From the NCBI GenBank assembly GCA_964487525.1, contig CAZAQC010000028.1, forward strand, positions 1 to 9,749: a DNA stretch of 9,749 bases. The letters run 5' to 3'. Both the position numbers and the translations under genes were made by a program. Source of the stretch: UBA2177 sp964487525 (GTDB lineage: Bacteria > Patescibacteriota > Dojkabacteria > SC72). This document shows, piece by piece, positions 1 to 6,555 of this stretch (positions within the stretch are counted from its first letter, which is position 1; every line of letters begins with the position of its first letter). The notes below the pieces were generated by a model. The model was not told the origin of the DNA. It saw only the letters and a program-made list of their open reading frames with translations, and did no database searches.

Positions 1-53
1 CTGCTTTACAAATTTGTTGTTCTTTATAAACCTCAAAAAAGAAAGAAGGAAAA

Positions 54-434
54 GTGAAAAAGAAAGAGTATTTAGATCCATGCAAAAATTGTGTGGAAGA
101 CCCATGCCCAGGATCAAATAATTGCCCTGTGGCAAATGCAGAAGGATTTCCTTTGAAAGGAACAAGTACAAAGGCTAAAGTGAAAAAAGTTCCAGAACAA
201 ATCCCTCCCCTTTTGAAAAGACTCCATATTGGAGTTCCAAAACAAGGAAACGTCGTCATTACAATAAGGTCAAAAGAAGAGGACCCCGAAACGACCACAA
301 TACTAATAGAATCTAATGGAAAGAAGGAAAGTTATTGCTGGACAAAGTACCATCTAAAAAAGAACATTATAATAAAGTTTAGGGAAGGTTCTTTAGTAAA
401 GATTCAATATCCAAAGGAGGAAAAAGAAAAATAA
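54..434 (+). CDS. Small cysteine-rich protein, unrecognised family
   Basis: A 126-residue basic, lysine-rich soluble protein that I do not recognise. The N-terminus holds four cysteines, C10, C13, C18 and C24 (a C-x2-C-x4-C-x5-C pattern in a DPCxNC...DPCP...NCP context), which could form a zinc or iron-sulfur binding knuckle; a fifth cysteine (C95) lies near the end. Residues 35-50 are a Lys/Pro-rich linker, and residues 65-120 alternate in a beta-strand-like way and end in a charged KEEKEK tail. There is no signal peptide or membrane segment. The start is GTG, chosen because an in-frame TAA lies at 27-29 and no other start occurs near the beginning. AAGGA at 46-50 is only 3 bases from GTG, which is close for a Shine-Dalgarno site. 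The next genes (rplJ, rplL) have their own promoter, so a shared function is not implied. That the gene is real is fairly likely; its function is unknown. Confidence 0.62.
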   Translation: MKKKEYLDPCKNCVEDPCPGSNNCPVANAEGFPLKGTSTKAKVKKVPEQIPPLLKRLHIGVPKQGNVVITIRSKEEDPETTTILIESNGKKESYCWTKYHLKKNIIIKFREGSLVKIQYPKEEKEK

Positions 435-450
435 CAAATTTGTGGAGAAG

Positions 451-515
451 AGAGAGGATGGCGATTATGTCAGATAAAAATTATCTTATCAGATATATCA
501 CATACCATCCTCTCT
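451..515. repeat. Long interrupted inverted repeat between the cysteine-rich gene and rplJ
   Basis: The left arm AGAGAGGATGG (451-461) pairs perfectly over 11 bases with CCATCCTCTCT (505-515). A second 5-bp helix follows, TATGT (466-470) with ACATA (500-504), separated on the left side by a 4-base bulge. An apical AT-rich hairpin, AGATAA (472-477) with TTATCT (481-486), is also possible. There is no T-run after either arm, so it is not a classical intrinsic terminator. The right arm ends on the first base of the rplJ -35 element. It may act as a 3' stabilising or termination structure for the upstream mRNA, or as a cruciform or operator region. Confidence 0.7.
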
Positions 516-543
516 TGACCCACCCCTATCCTACTGCTATAAT
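515..543 (+). promoter_or_regulatory. Sigma-70 type promoter of rplJL
   Basis: TTGACC (515-520) and a perfect TATAAT (538-543) are separated by exactly 17 bases. TG at 535-536 gives an extended -10 (TGCTATAAT). Transcription would start near 549-551, just at the first paired base of the folded leader. This is close to the strongest housekeeping promoter consensus, as expected for a ribosomal protein operon. Confidence 0.88.
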
Positions 544-550
544 CCCTTTA

Positions 551-601
551 TTATTAACCTAAGAAACAAGGTACAAAGATAAATCCTTGTGAGGTAAATA
601 G
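551..601 (+). promoter_or_regulatory. Candidate L10 leader (ribosomal protein autoregulatory RNA)
   Basis: The rplJ 5' UTR folds as a hairpin. ACAAGG (566-571) pairs with CCTTGT (585-590) around an AT-rich loop. ACC(T) (557-560) pairs with (A)GGT (592-595), and a basal helix pairs 551-555 with 597-601. The internal loop between the helices has GA on both strands (563-564 and 591-592) and TAA unpaired on the 5' side, a kink-turn-like arrangement. The pattern AACC..AGA..CAaGG....CC..G.GAGGT is what I remember of L10 leaders, where uL10 or the uL10(bL12)4 complex binds its own mRNA as a mimic of its 23S site and represses translation. Its position directly before rplJ supports the call. No covariance search was run. 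Confidence 0.72.
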
Positions 602-628
602 GAATTCTAATTATTAAAAAATAAAAAC

Positions 629-1150
629 ATGTCAAAAACTCGTTCAGAGAAGACAGAGCTATTAAATAAGTATAAAGAGATCTTGAAAGAGAAGGTCGGA
701 TACTTTTTAGTCGACTCTGATAAAACAAATAGCTTAACAGTATCTAAATTGAAGATGCAGTTGAGAGATGCTGGAGCTAACTACACTGTTGTTAAAAACA
801 GTATATTTAAAGTCGCACTACAAGAAACTGATCAGCCATTACAAACACAAGAATTAGACGGTCCTACAGCATTAATATATTTCGATGAAGATCCAACAGC
901 TTCTGCAAAATTAGTTAAACAGGCACAAAAAGAGACAGAACTTTTAAAAGCTAAAGGTGGAGTATATGAAGGAGAGTTTCTAACAGAGGCTAAAGTTATG
1001 CAATTGGCAGAAATCCCATCAAGAGAGGTACTTCTTTCTCAATTAGTAGGTACTATGAATGCACCACTTACAGGATTTATGAATGCAGTAACAGGAAATG
1101 TTAGAGGTTTAACCGTGGTTCTTAAGGGCATATCTGAAAAGAGTGCTTAA
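629..1150 (+). CDS. rplJ: Large ribosomal subunit protein uL10
   Basis: At 173 residues this is normal length for uL10, the base of the ribosomal stalk, which binds 23S rRNA helices 42-44 and anchors bL12 dimers through its C-terminal helix. The N-terminal rRNA-binding domain is clear: a lysine-rich start, 'GYFLVDSDKTNSLTV' near 24-38, and 'LRDAGANYTVVKNSIFKVAL' near 46-65, the family's L-R-x-A-x-x-x-x-x-V-x-K-N-x-x motif. 'GPTALIYFDEDPTASAKLV' (about 78-96) and 'KAKGGVYEGEFLTEAKVMQLAEIPSREVLLSQLVG' are also typical. The start is the ATG right after the AT-rich leader; no Shine-Dalgarno sequence precedes it. It is the first gene of a two-gene operon with rplL, 37 bases upstream of it, and is probably autoregulated through the leader. 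Confidence 0.97.
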   Translation: MSKTRSEKTELLNKYKEILKEKVGYFLVDSDKTNSLTVSKLKMQLRDAGANYTVVKNSIFKVALQETDQPLQTQELDGPTALIYFDEDPTASAKLVKQAQKETELLKAKGGVYEGEFLTEAKVMQLAEIPSREVLLSQLVGTMNAPLTGFMNAVTGNVRGLTVVLKGISEKSA

Positions 1151-1187
1151 CTAGACAAAATATAATTAATTTAATTTACATAATAAA

Positions 1188-1592
1188 ATGGCAGAAGAGA
1201 CAAAAACCTTACCAGAATTATCCGAGAACAGTAAAAAAGTTCTAGAAATTGTGGAGAAGATGTCAGTCTTAGAGCTTGCTGATCTTGTAAAGGTCATGGA
1301 AGACAAATTCGGAGTAAGTGCAACTGCACCTATGGCTATGGCAGCCCCAGCAGCAGAAGCTGCTCCAGAAGAGGAAGAGAAATCTTCTTTCAACATTGTC
1401 TTAAAAGAGGCAGGAGCAAATAAGATAGGAGTCATAAAGGTAGTAAGAGAAATTACCGAACTAGGACTCAAAGAAGCTAAAGATCTTGTAGATACTGCAC
1501 CTCAGACCGTTAAAGAGGGAGTTTCAAAAGATGATGCTGAGCAAATCAAAGCAAAATTTGAGGAAGCAGGAGCTAAAATAGAATTAGCATAA
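1188..1592 (+). CDS. rplL: Large ribosomal subunit protein bL12 (L7/L12)
   Basis: A 134-residue stalk protein that recruits translational GTPases. The N-terminal dimerisation helix pair (about 14-42, 'VLEIVEKMSVLELADLVKVMEDKFGV') is followed by an Ala/Pro/Glu-rich flexible hinge (about 44-66) and the globular C-terminal domain (about 68-134). That domain has the signature 'IGVIKVVREITELGLKEAKDLV' region and 'VKEGVSKDDAEQIKAKFEEAGAKIEL'. Length and domain order are standard. The start ATG has no Shine-Dalgarno sequence, only an A/T-rich upstream stretch. It is the last gene of the rplJL unit, followed 22 bases later by an intrinsic terminator. Confidence 0.98.
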   Translation: MAEETKTLPELSENSKKVLEIVEKMSVLELADLVKVMEDKFGVSATAPMAMAAPAAEAAPEEEEKSSFNIVLKEAGANKIGVIKVVREITELGLKEAKDLVDTAPQTVKEGVSKDDAEQIKAKFEEAGAKIELA

Positions 1593-1614
1593 TCCTTTAA
1601 TTAGCATGAATCAT

Positions 1615-1648
1615 GGGCTATTCCTAACCGAATAGCCCTTTTTCTTTT
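1615..1648 (+). terminator. Intrinsic terminator of rplJL
   Basis: A perfect 9-bp stem GGGCTATTC (1615-1623) / GAATAGCCC (1630-1638) with a 6-base loop is followed by TTTTTCTTTT. It separates the ribosomal operon from the ATP-grasp operon. Confidence 0.93.
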
Positions 1649-1681
1649 AATACACCACTTGATTAAATCGGTTCTCAACCA

Positions 1682-1711
1682 TCGACAAATATACTATGAA
1701 AGAAGTATAAT
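1682..1711 (+). promoter_or_regulatory. Promoter of the ATP-grasp operon
   Basis: TCGACA (1682-1687, 5 of 6 to the -35 consensus) and a perfect TATAAT (1706-1711) have an 18-base spacer. The predicted start is near 1718, giving a 5' UTR of about 40 bases before the 7TM gene. No operator or riboswitch structure is evident in the UTR. Confidence 0.75.
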
Positions 1712-1758
1712 CTTGTTGAAATCTGCCTTTACAAATTAAATTATCAAACAAAGGAATA

Positions 1759-2427
1759 ATGGTTTACTCTTCTTTTACCGAATGGGTCATAGAGAATGGA
1801 ATATCATTGCAAATGCTTGAATTACTGGCAGCTATAACCCTACTCGCAACTATAGTAAGTGCGGGAAGATATATCTTTGGTTCCAAGACATACGGTATCT
1901 ATGCTCCAATAATATTAGCAATTTCATACTCCTATACTGGCTTGAAATATGGACTCGCGGTTACAACAATTGTCATTCTTACCACCCTACTCTCATACTC
2001 AATTATCAAAAAAATAAGAATGCACTATATAACAAGAATAGCTATTAACTATTGTCTATTATCAATCTCTTTAGTTATATTTTTTCTTATGATAAATAGG
2101 TATGGTTTAGGTTTAGAGAATATGTCACAAATCCCTCCACTAGCCGTAATTTCGATAGCCTCTCTATCAGATTTCTTCATAAAACAGTATGTACAAAAAT
2201 CATTTAAAACAGCACTCATGATTTTAATAAGTACATTACTAATCTCAACTATAGGATGGTATTTAATAACTAGAAACTATATATCTATATATATGCTCAA
2301 CAACCTTTGGGTTGTTCCTCTCCTTATCCTTGTTAATCTTCTAATTGGTCAATTTAAAGGACTAAGAATGAAGGATTTTCTTAGATTTAAATCTATAGTA
2401 TCCGAAAAAGAAAATGTTTCGAAATAG
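1759..2427 (+). CDS. Stand-alone 7TM protein of the transglutaminase-linked (7TM_transglut) type
   Basis: A 222-residue integral membrane protein with about seven hydrophobic segments (about 18-38, 47-61, 64-83, 93-112, 124-140, 150-170 and 182-198). From memory it matches the domain usually found behind an inactive transglutaminase domain: 'GRYIFGSKTYGIYAPIILA' with 'YTGLKYGL' (about 36-66) corresponds to the family's R-x-x-x-G-x-x-T-x-G-x-x-x-P segment, and the C-terminal 'GLRMKDFLRFK' (about 201-211) to its closing G-x-R-x-x-x-x-L-R-F. The usual N-terminal periplasmic and transglutaminase parts are absent, so only the membrane module remains. AAGGA (1751-1755) sits 3 bases from the ATG. 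It is the first gene of the operon and overlaps the next gene by 14 bases. Its partners in known systems are alpha-L-glutamate ligase-like ATP-grasp proteins, as here. A role as membrane anchor, transporter or scaffold is inferred. Confidence 0.82.
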   Translation: MVYSSFTEWVIENGISLQMLELLAAITLLATIVSAGRYIFGSKTYGIYAPIILAISYSYTGLKYGLAVTTIVILTTLLSYSIIKKIRMHYITRIAINYCLLSISLVIFFLMINRYGLGLENMSQIPPLAVISIASLSDFFIKQYVQKSFKTALMILISTLLISTIGWYLITRNYISIYMLNNLWVVPLLILVNLLIGQFKGLRMKDFLRFKSIVSEKENVSK

Positions 2428-3865
2428 CAAATACAGAGATATATTAGGACTAAATAGACGAAATCAGGAATACATTCGTCCTTTCAATTCCCCATCGGCA
2501 AAAAATATAGCAGATGACAAAATTCTAACCAAAAAAATCTTAGGAAAAGAGGGTATAAAAACTCCGGAGGTATACAAACTCATAAAGAACAGAAAACAGC
2601 TAGAATTTCTTGATTGGGAATCATTACCAAAAAGCTTCGTTATTAAGCCAAATAAAGGTACTGGTGGAAACGGTATTATAGTTTTCTACGGAAGAGAAAA
2701 AGGAGATAAGGGATGGATTAGACCTAGTGGAGAAGTAATGACTAAAAGAGACATCATATTACATATAGAAAATATTCTCGAAGGAAGATTCTCTATGGGA
2801 TCTAAAACAGACATCGCAATTATTGAGGAACGAGTTAAAACAGACCCTCTTTTGAAACAGTATTCATACAAAGGTGTCCCCGATATCAGAATCATATGCT
2901 TCAATAATGTTCCAATAATGGCAATGACTCGATTACCTACTAAAAGATCTAATGGTACTGCAAATTTACATTCAGGAGCTATATGTACAGGAATAGACAT
3001 TAGTACAGGTATTACCACCTACTCTATGCAGATGGACCCCCATTCTCCCTTCAGTGATACTTATGAAAACATTGAGACAACTTCAGATTTAAAAGAAAAT
3101 AAAAAATTAAGTGGCATACAAATACCTTTTTGGGATGAAATTTTAAGAATTTCTCTAGTATGTCAGAAAGCTAGTAAACTTGGATATCTCGGGGTTGATA
3201 TCGCACTAGATGTTGATAAAGGCCCCGTTGTTTTTGAATTAAATGCACGTCCAGGCTTAGGAATACAGGTAGCAAATAAAACAGGACTAAGATGGAGATT
3301 AGAAAAGGTAAAAGGATTAGAGATAAAGAGTATTAAGCATGGGATAAGGGTTGCAAAAAACCTTTTTGGTGGAGAGGTAGAAGAAAGTATAGAAGCAATA
3401 AGTGGAAGAAGAGTAGTTAACATAAATGAAAAGATTATTCTTTACTATAATGAAAATAAAGAACTAAAAGATTTACAAAAAGAGACAACTACAGCATTAA
3501 TAGATACTGGAATTCTCACCTCTCGTATATCAAAAAATCTAGCAAACAGAATTGGATTCCTTTCCACAGTTAAGTTTTTTAATTCCTTAAATATACCTGA
3601 GAAATTTGAATCTCTGAAAACAGCACAGGAATATATTGATGCTAATAAAGAATTACTAATAAAGGATGCTAATATAAAAAGGATTGCAAGAGTAATAGAG
3701 GATGGAAATATAAGTATTCGACCAGTGGTAGAAGTTAAGATTAAAATATCCGGAGAAGTAAAAGATATTGAAATGATAATAACCAATGATAGTACATATC
3801 CAACGGTCATAGGAAAGAGTGATCTTAAAGGATATTTAATTGATACAAGTAAAACCTTTATATAA
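2414..3865 (+). CDS. Alpha-L-glutamate ligase-like ATP-grasp protein fused to a RimB-type retropepsin-like domain
   Basis: 483 residues in two parts. Residues 9-300 match the 'alpha-L-glutamate ligase-related' ATP-grasp family: 'ILGLNRRNQEYI' at the start, DDKILTK (34-40), FVIKP with K78, glycine loop GTGGNG (82-87), 'SYKGVPDIRIICFNNVPIMA' (about 151-170), R173, 'NGTANLHSGAICTGIDI' (180-196), 'LGYLGVDIALD' and the metal-binding ELNARPG (275-281). Residues about 333-483 resemble the RimB / 'ATP-dependent zinc protease' aspartyl-peptidase-like family: ALIDTG with D364, T368-S370, 'IEDGNISIRPVVEVKI' (428-443), 'VIGKSDLKGYLIDTSKTFI' (465-483). The ligase part should form amide bonds to an acidic amino acid; the substrate is unknown. 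The fusion of ligase and peptidase-like domain is unusual, as they are normally separate genes. The ATG lies inside the 3' end of the 7TM gene with no Shine-Dalgarno, suggesting coupled translation. Confidence 0.88.
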   Translation: MFRNSKYRDILGLNRRNQEYIRPFNSPSAKNIADDKILTKKILGKEGIKTPEVYKLIKNRKQLEFLDWESLPKSFVIKPNKGTGGNGIIVFYGREKGDKGWIRPSGEVMTKRDIILHIENILEGRFSMGSKTDIAIIEERVKTDPLLKQYSYKGVPDIRIICFNNVPIMAMTRLPTKRSNGTANLHSGAICTGIDISTGITTYSMQMDPHSPFSDTYENIETTSDLKENKKLSGIQIPFWDEILRISLVCQKASKLGYLGVDIALDVDKGPVVFELNARPGLGIQVANKTGLRWRLEKVKGLEIKSIKHGIRVAKNLFGGEVEESIEAISGRRVVNINEKIILYYNENKELKDLQKETTTALIDTGILTSRISKNLANRIGFLSTVKFFNSLNIPEKFESLKTAQEYIDANKELLIKDANIKRIARVIEDGNISIRPVVEVKIKISGEVKDIEMIITNDSTYPTVIGKSDLKGYLIDTSKTFI

Positions 3866-4855
3866 ATGAAAAGCTACCAGGAATATTTAAAAGAAGCAGG
3901 TAATGTACACTTGGCTTACTATTTAGAAGCTGCTGATGAATTAGATATCAAATATACTGTTTTAGTAAGAAGCCTACTTGCCGAATTTGAGTATCAAAAG
4001 AAATACTGGCATATTATAAATACAGTAACTCCCCTAACCCCTTCTACTAGTACTACCATATGCAAAAGAAAACATCTTACTAACTTAGTTCTCAAAAGAA
4101 ATGGTCTGTCCGTTCCAAATCAAGAAAACATATCATCTCCTATAGATGCTATTAAATTTTTTTCTAAATACAAAGATATTGTAATAAAGCCAACACAACA
4201 ACTTGGAGGAATAGGTGTCACAATACTACCTCAGACAGAGGAACAAGTATTAAAAGCATATGAAATAGCTCTTGAAAACAGTAAAGCTAAAACAAAAAAC
4301 AAAGTTATAGGAGAAGAATTCATACATGGAGAGAATTATAGATTCCTTGTATTAGGAAATTCTGTAGTTGGTGTCGTAAGAAGAAAAGCAGCGCATATTA
4401 TTGGTAATAGTAGAAACACTATAAGGGAACTGATTATGACAAAGAATGAGGAACGAAAAAACTCTTTACTAAAGCCAATCCTCATAGACAATGAGGTCAA
4501 TTTAAAACTTCAAAGATCCAAATTGGATTTAGAATCAATCCCATCAGAAGGAGAAGAGCTGATTCTGAGATATAATTGTAATCTAACAACAGGTGGAAGT
4601 ACTCAGGAATGTATGTCTGAAGTTCACGACTACTACAAACAAGTTGCTATCAAGGCTGTTAAGACTGTAGGTGCAGAATTTGGAGGAGTAGATATTATAG
4701 CTGAAAATATATCTAACCCTTCTAAATTCGCAATAAACGAAATCAACTACAATCCAGGCTTAAGATTACATTACAAAGTAAATAGTGGTAATGTAATAAA
4801 GGTAGCTGTCCCAATAATGCAATACATAAAAGACAAGTATATAAATTCTAAATAA
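3866..4855 (+). CDS. ATP-grasp ligase, cyanophycin synthetase / glutathione synthetase-like
   Basis: A 329-residue ATP-grasp enzyme without extra domains. Residues 1-60 form a short N-terminal region; 'TICKRKHLTNLVLKRNGLSVP' (64-84) is the classic entry to the fold. IVIKP with K108 and a glycine loop G114-G115-x-G117 bind ATP. EE at 150-151, 'GENYRFLVLGNSVVGVVRRKAAHIIG' (155-180) and 'NTIRELI' match the CphA/GshF type, where the A-H-x-x-G-D/N segment follows the R-R/K-x-x-A. GGVDII with D276 and the Mg-binding E-x-N-x-N-PG (E292, N294, N296) close the active site, so all key residues are present and it looks active. The acceptor cannot be told from sequence. The ATG follows the preceding TAA directly (zero spacing), without a Shine-Dalgarno site, so it should be translated by coupling as part of the operon. 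Confidence 0.88.
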   Translation: MKSYQEYLKEAGNVHLAYYLEAADELDIKYTVLVRSLLAEFEYQKKYWHIINTVTPLTPSTSTTICKRKHLTNLVLKRNGLSVPNQENISSPIDAIKFFSKYKDIVIKPTQQLGGIGVTILPQTEEQVLKAYEIALENSKAKTKNKVIGEEFIHGENYRFLVLGNSVVGVVRRKAAHIIGNSRNTIRELIMTKNEERKNSLLKPILIDNEVNLKLQRSKLDLESIPSEGEELILRYNCNLTTGGSTQECMSEVHDYYKQVAIKAVKTVGAEFGGVDIIAENISNPSKFAINEINYNPGLRLHYKVNSGNVIKVAVPIMQYIKDKYINSK

Positions 4856-4860
4856 AAATA

Positions 4861-6555
4861 ATGAAAGAAGTAACTACCCTACAAGGACTAAACCTACAAT
4901 CTGAGATATCAACGACAGTTATAAAGATCCCAAAGACAGAACCTGTTTCTGAATTATTAGAATTAATAAAAAATTTTCATCCAATTTTCATAGATGAGTA
5001 TCTTTTTGAGGAAAACACATTAACTATTAGATCGAAATTAGCATTCCTCTGGAAAGAGTTAGCAGAGACACTCATAAAACTCTCAAAAAGCAGTATTACA
5101 TATGAAGAAGCAAGAAAGTTGGCTGTAGAAGAAATAATCAAAGAAAGGATAGCCTCTATGTCTACAATTCCTCTACTCTATTCAGCATACAAGAAGGGCT
5201 TTGAAGTTAATCCAACACTATTAAGAAATGACAGAGTTACATATACAAAAACTTTCAACAGACAATACACTATAGGGGCTGGGAAGGGTTCTCAAATAAT
5301 CTATTCCATATCCTCTAGTAAAGATTCTAAGAATGCAAAAGAGATTCAACGCGATAAATGGGCTAGCAATTTAATGATTGAAGGCCTTGCTCTTCCAATA
5401 CCCAAGTGGGAGATACTTGAGACAGAGGAAGAGATTGAAAAAATATGGAAAAATTTTGAAAAACCCGTAGTTATAAAACCCACTGGATTAACTGGTGGTA
5501 GCGGTGTTTCTACAAGTATAAATTCTGTAGAGCAGGCAAAAAAGGCCTTTAATGTTGCTAAACAAGCTACTAGTAGACATGCAGGAAAAACTTGGCAAGA
5601 GAAAATTATGATTCAAGAACAAGTAGATGGTGAAGATTACAGACTATTAGTAATAGACGGGAAATTAGAGATAGTAACAAAGAGAATACCAACATTTGTT
5701 TTAGGAGATGGGAAAAGTAGCATAGGACAACTCATAACCGAAACTAATAATGATCCAAGAAGGGATATTTTAAACCCATCACACACATTAAAGCCAATAA
5801 AGATAGACCAACCACTATTAGATTTCCTAGAGGAGCAAAAAATTTCGTTAGAATATGTTCCTAAGAAGGATGAGAAAATAACTGTTAGAAAAGTAGCTAG
5901 CATGAGTCAAGGTGGGATAACTGAAGATTTTACAGACAAAGTAAGTCCTGAAATTAAATATATTGTTGAGAGTATAGCCTCTTCAATACATGCTTTCGTC
6001 ATAGGAGCAGACATTCTCTGTAAAGATATAAGTCGACCTTTAACTAAAGATAATGGTGGAATTCTAGAAATAAATACTATGCCCGAAGCATATCTAAATT
6101 TCTATCCAGTTATTGGGGAAAACAGAGGATATGTTGCTGATACATATATAGAGAAATTGTTAAAAGGAAATATTACAAAGAAGATAGTTGTACTTGGGCA
6201 ATTCACAAAAGACATACCTACTCTACTTAGACAAAGATCTCTCTTTAAATCATATCTAAGTGAAGAAGATACTGTAGGAGAATACAAAGAAGGTGACCTA
6301 TTAATAAACTCTCTTAAGATTAATGATGAACTAGACAAGGAGAAAGCAATAGAATCTCTTAAGATTAATGCTTCCTTAGACGCTATAATTATTCACCATA
6401 GAAATTGGCAGGAGGTTGAAGATTCTGGTCTCGGTTTTGATAGAATAGATATGTTGGTGATAAGCCAGGAGCTAAGTAAAGAAAGGGAATATTTCAGTAT
6501 TGTAAGAAAATATAAAAGAAAAGGCTTAATAGATAAAATTAAAATTTTAAAGTAA
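4861..6555 (+). CDS. CphA-like ATP-grasp ligase with a vestigial Mur-ligase C-terminus
   Basis: 564 residues, against roughly 870-900 for true cyanophycin synthetase. Residues 1-135 are an N-terminal domain; 'STIPLLYSAYKKGFEV' (101-116) and 'TIGAGKGSQIIYS' (137-149) match the CphA stretch just before ATP-grasp. Residues about 150-435 are ATP-grasp: VVIKP with K206, loop TGGSG (211-215), E253, DYR (259-261), 'RIPTFVLGDGKSSIGQLI' (275-292), D384 and E403-x-N405. Residues 440-535 align by eye with the beginning of a Mur-ligase domain: KKIVVLG, then the spot for the G-T-N-G-K-T P-loop reads GQFTKDI (446-452), and GLGFDR (523-528) matches the CphA 'GLGFDRCDV' motif. The ATP-binding loop is lost and the protein ends soon after, so this part is probably catalytically dead. 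It lies 5 bases after the previous gene and overlaps the next by 1 base (TAATG). It is likely an amino-acid or peptide ligase, not a cyanophycin polymerase. Confidence 0.85.
   Translation: MKEVTTLQGLNLQSEISTTVIKIPKTEPVSELLELIKNFHPIFIDEYLFEENTLTIRSKLAFLWKELAETLIKLSKSSITYEEARKLAVEEIIKERIASMSTIPLLYSAYKKGFEVNPTLLRNDRVTYTKTFNRQYTIGAGKGSQIIYSISSSKDSKNAKEIQRDKWASNLMIEGLALPIPKWEILETEEEIEKIWKNFEKPVVIKPTGLTGGSGVSTSINSVEQAKKAFNVAKQATSRHAGKTWQEKIMIQEQVDGEDYRLLVIDGKLEIVTKRIPTFVLGDGKSSIGQLITETNNDPRRDILNPSHTLKPIKIDQPLLDFLEEQKISLEYVPKKDEKITVRKVASMSQGGITEDFTDKVSPEIKYIVESIASSIHAFVIGADILCKDISRPLTKDNGGILEINTMPEAYLNFYPVIGENRGYVADTYIEKLLKGNITKKIVVLGQFTKDIPTLLRQRSLFKSYLSEEDTVGEYKEGDLLINSLKINDELDKEKAIESLKINASLDAIIIHHRNWQEVEDSGLGFDRIDMLVISQELSKEREYFSIVRKYKRKGLIDKIKILK
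6310..6370 (+). repeat. 16-bp in-frame direct repeat, 45-base period
   Basis: TCTCTTAAGATTAATG occurs at 6310-6325 and again at 6355-6370. The distance is 45 bases, exactly 15 codons, and both copies encode SLKIN followed two residues later by LD. It lies in the degenerate C-terminal part of the CphA-like gene and may be the remnant of a local tandem duplication. Confidence 0.6.

Noticed and set aside
1166..1471. A 101-codon - strand frame opposite rplL
   Set aside because: Antisense to bL12; its Ala/Ser-rich stretch is only the mirror of the L12 hinge.
1582..1607. Short direct repeat AATTAGCAT (1582-1590 and 1599-1607) at the rplL stop
   Set aside because: Nine AT-rich bases repeated once, overlapping the end of the coding region; easily chance.
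2686..3810. Several - strand open frames (86-121 codons) opposite the first ATP-grasp gene
   Set aside because: All are antisense to a conserved ligase/peptidase fusion, hydrophobic and low in information, as expected for mirror frames.
4861..6555. Cyanophycin synthetase (cphA) and storage-polymer synthesis
   Set aside because: The Mur-ligase half needed for arginine addition is truncated with no P-loop, and no cyanophycinase is nearby, so the symbol and pathway are not assigned.
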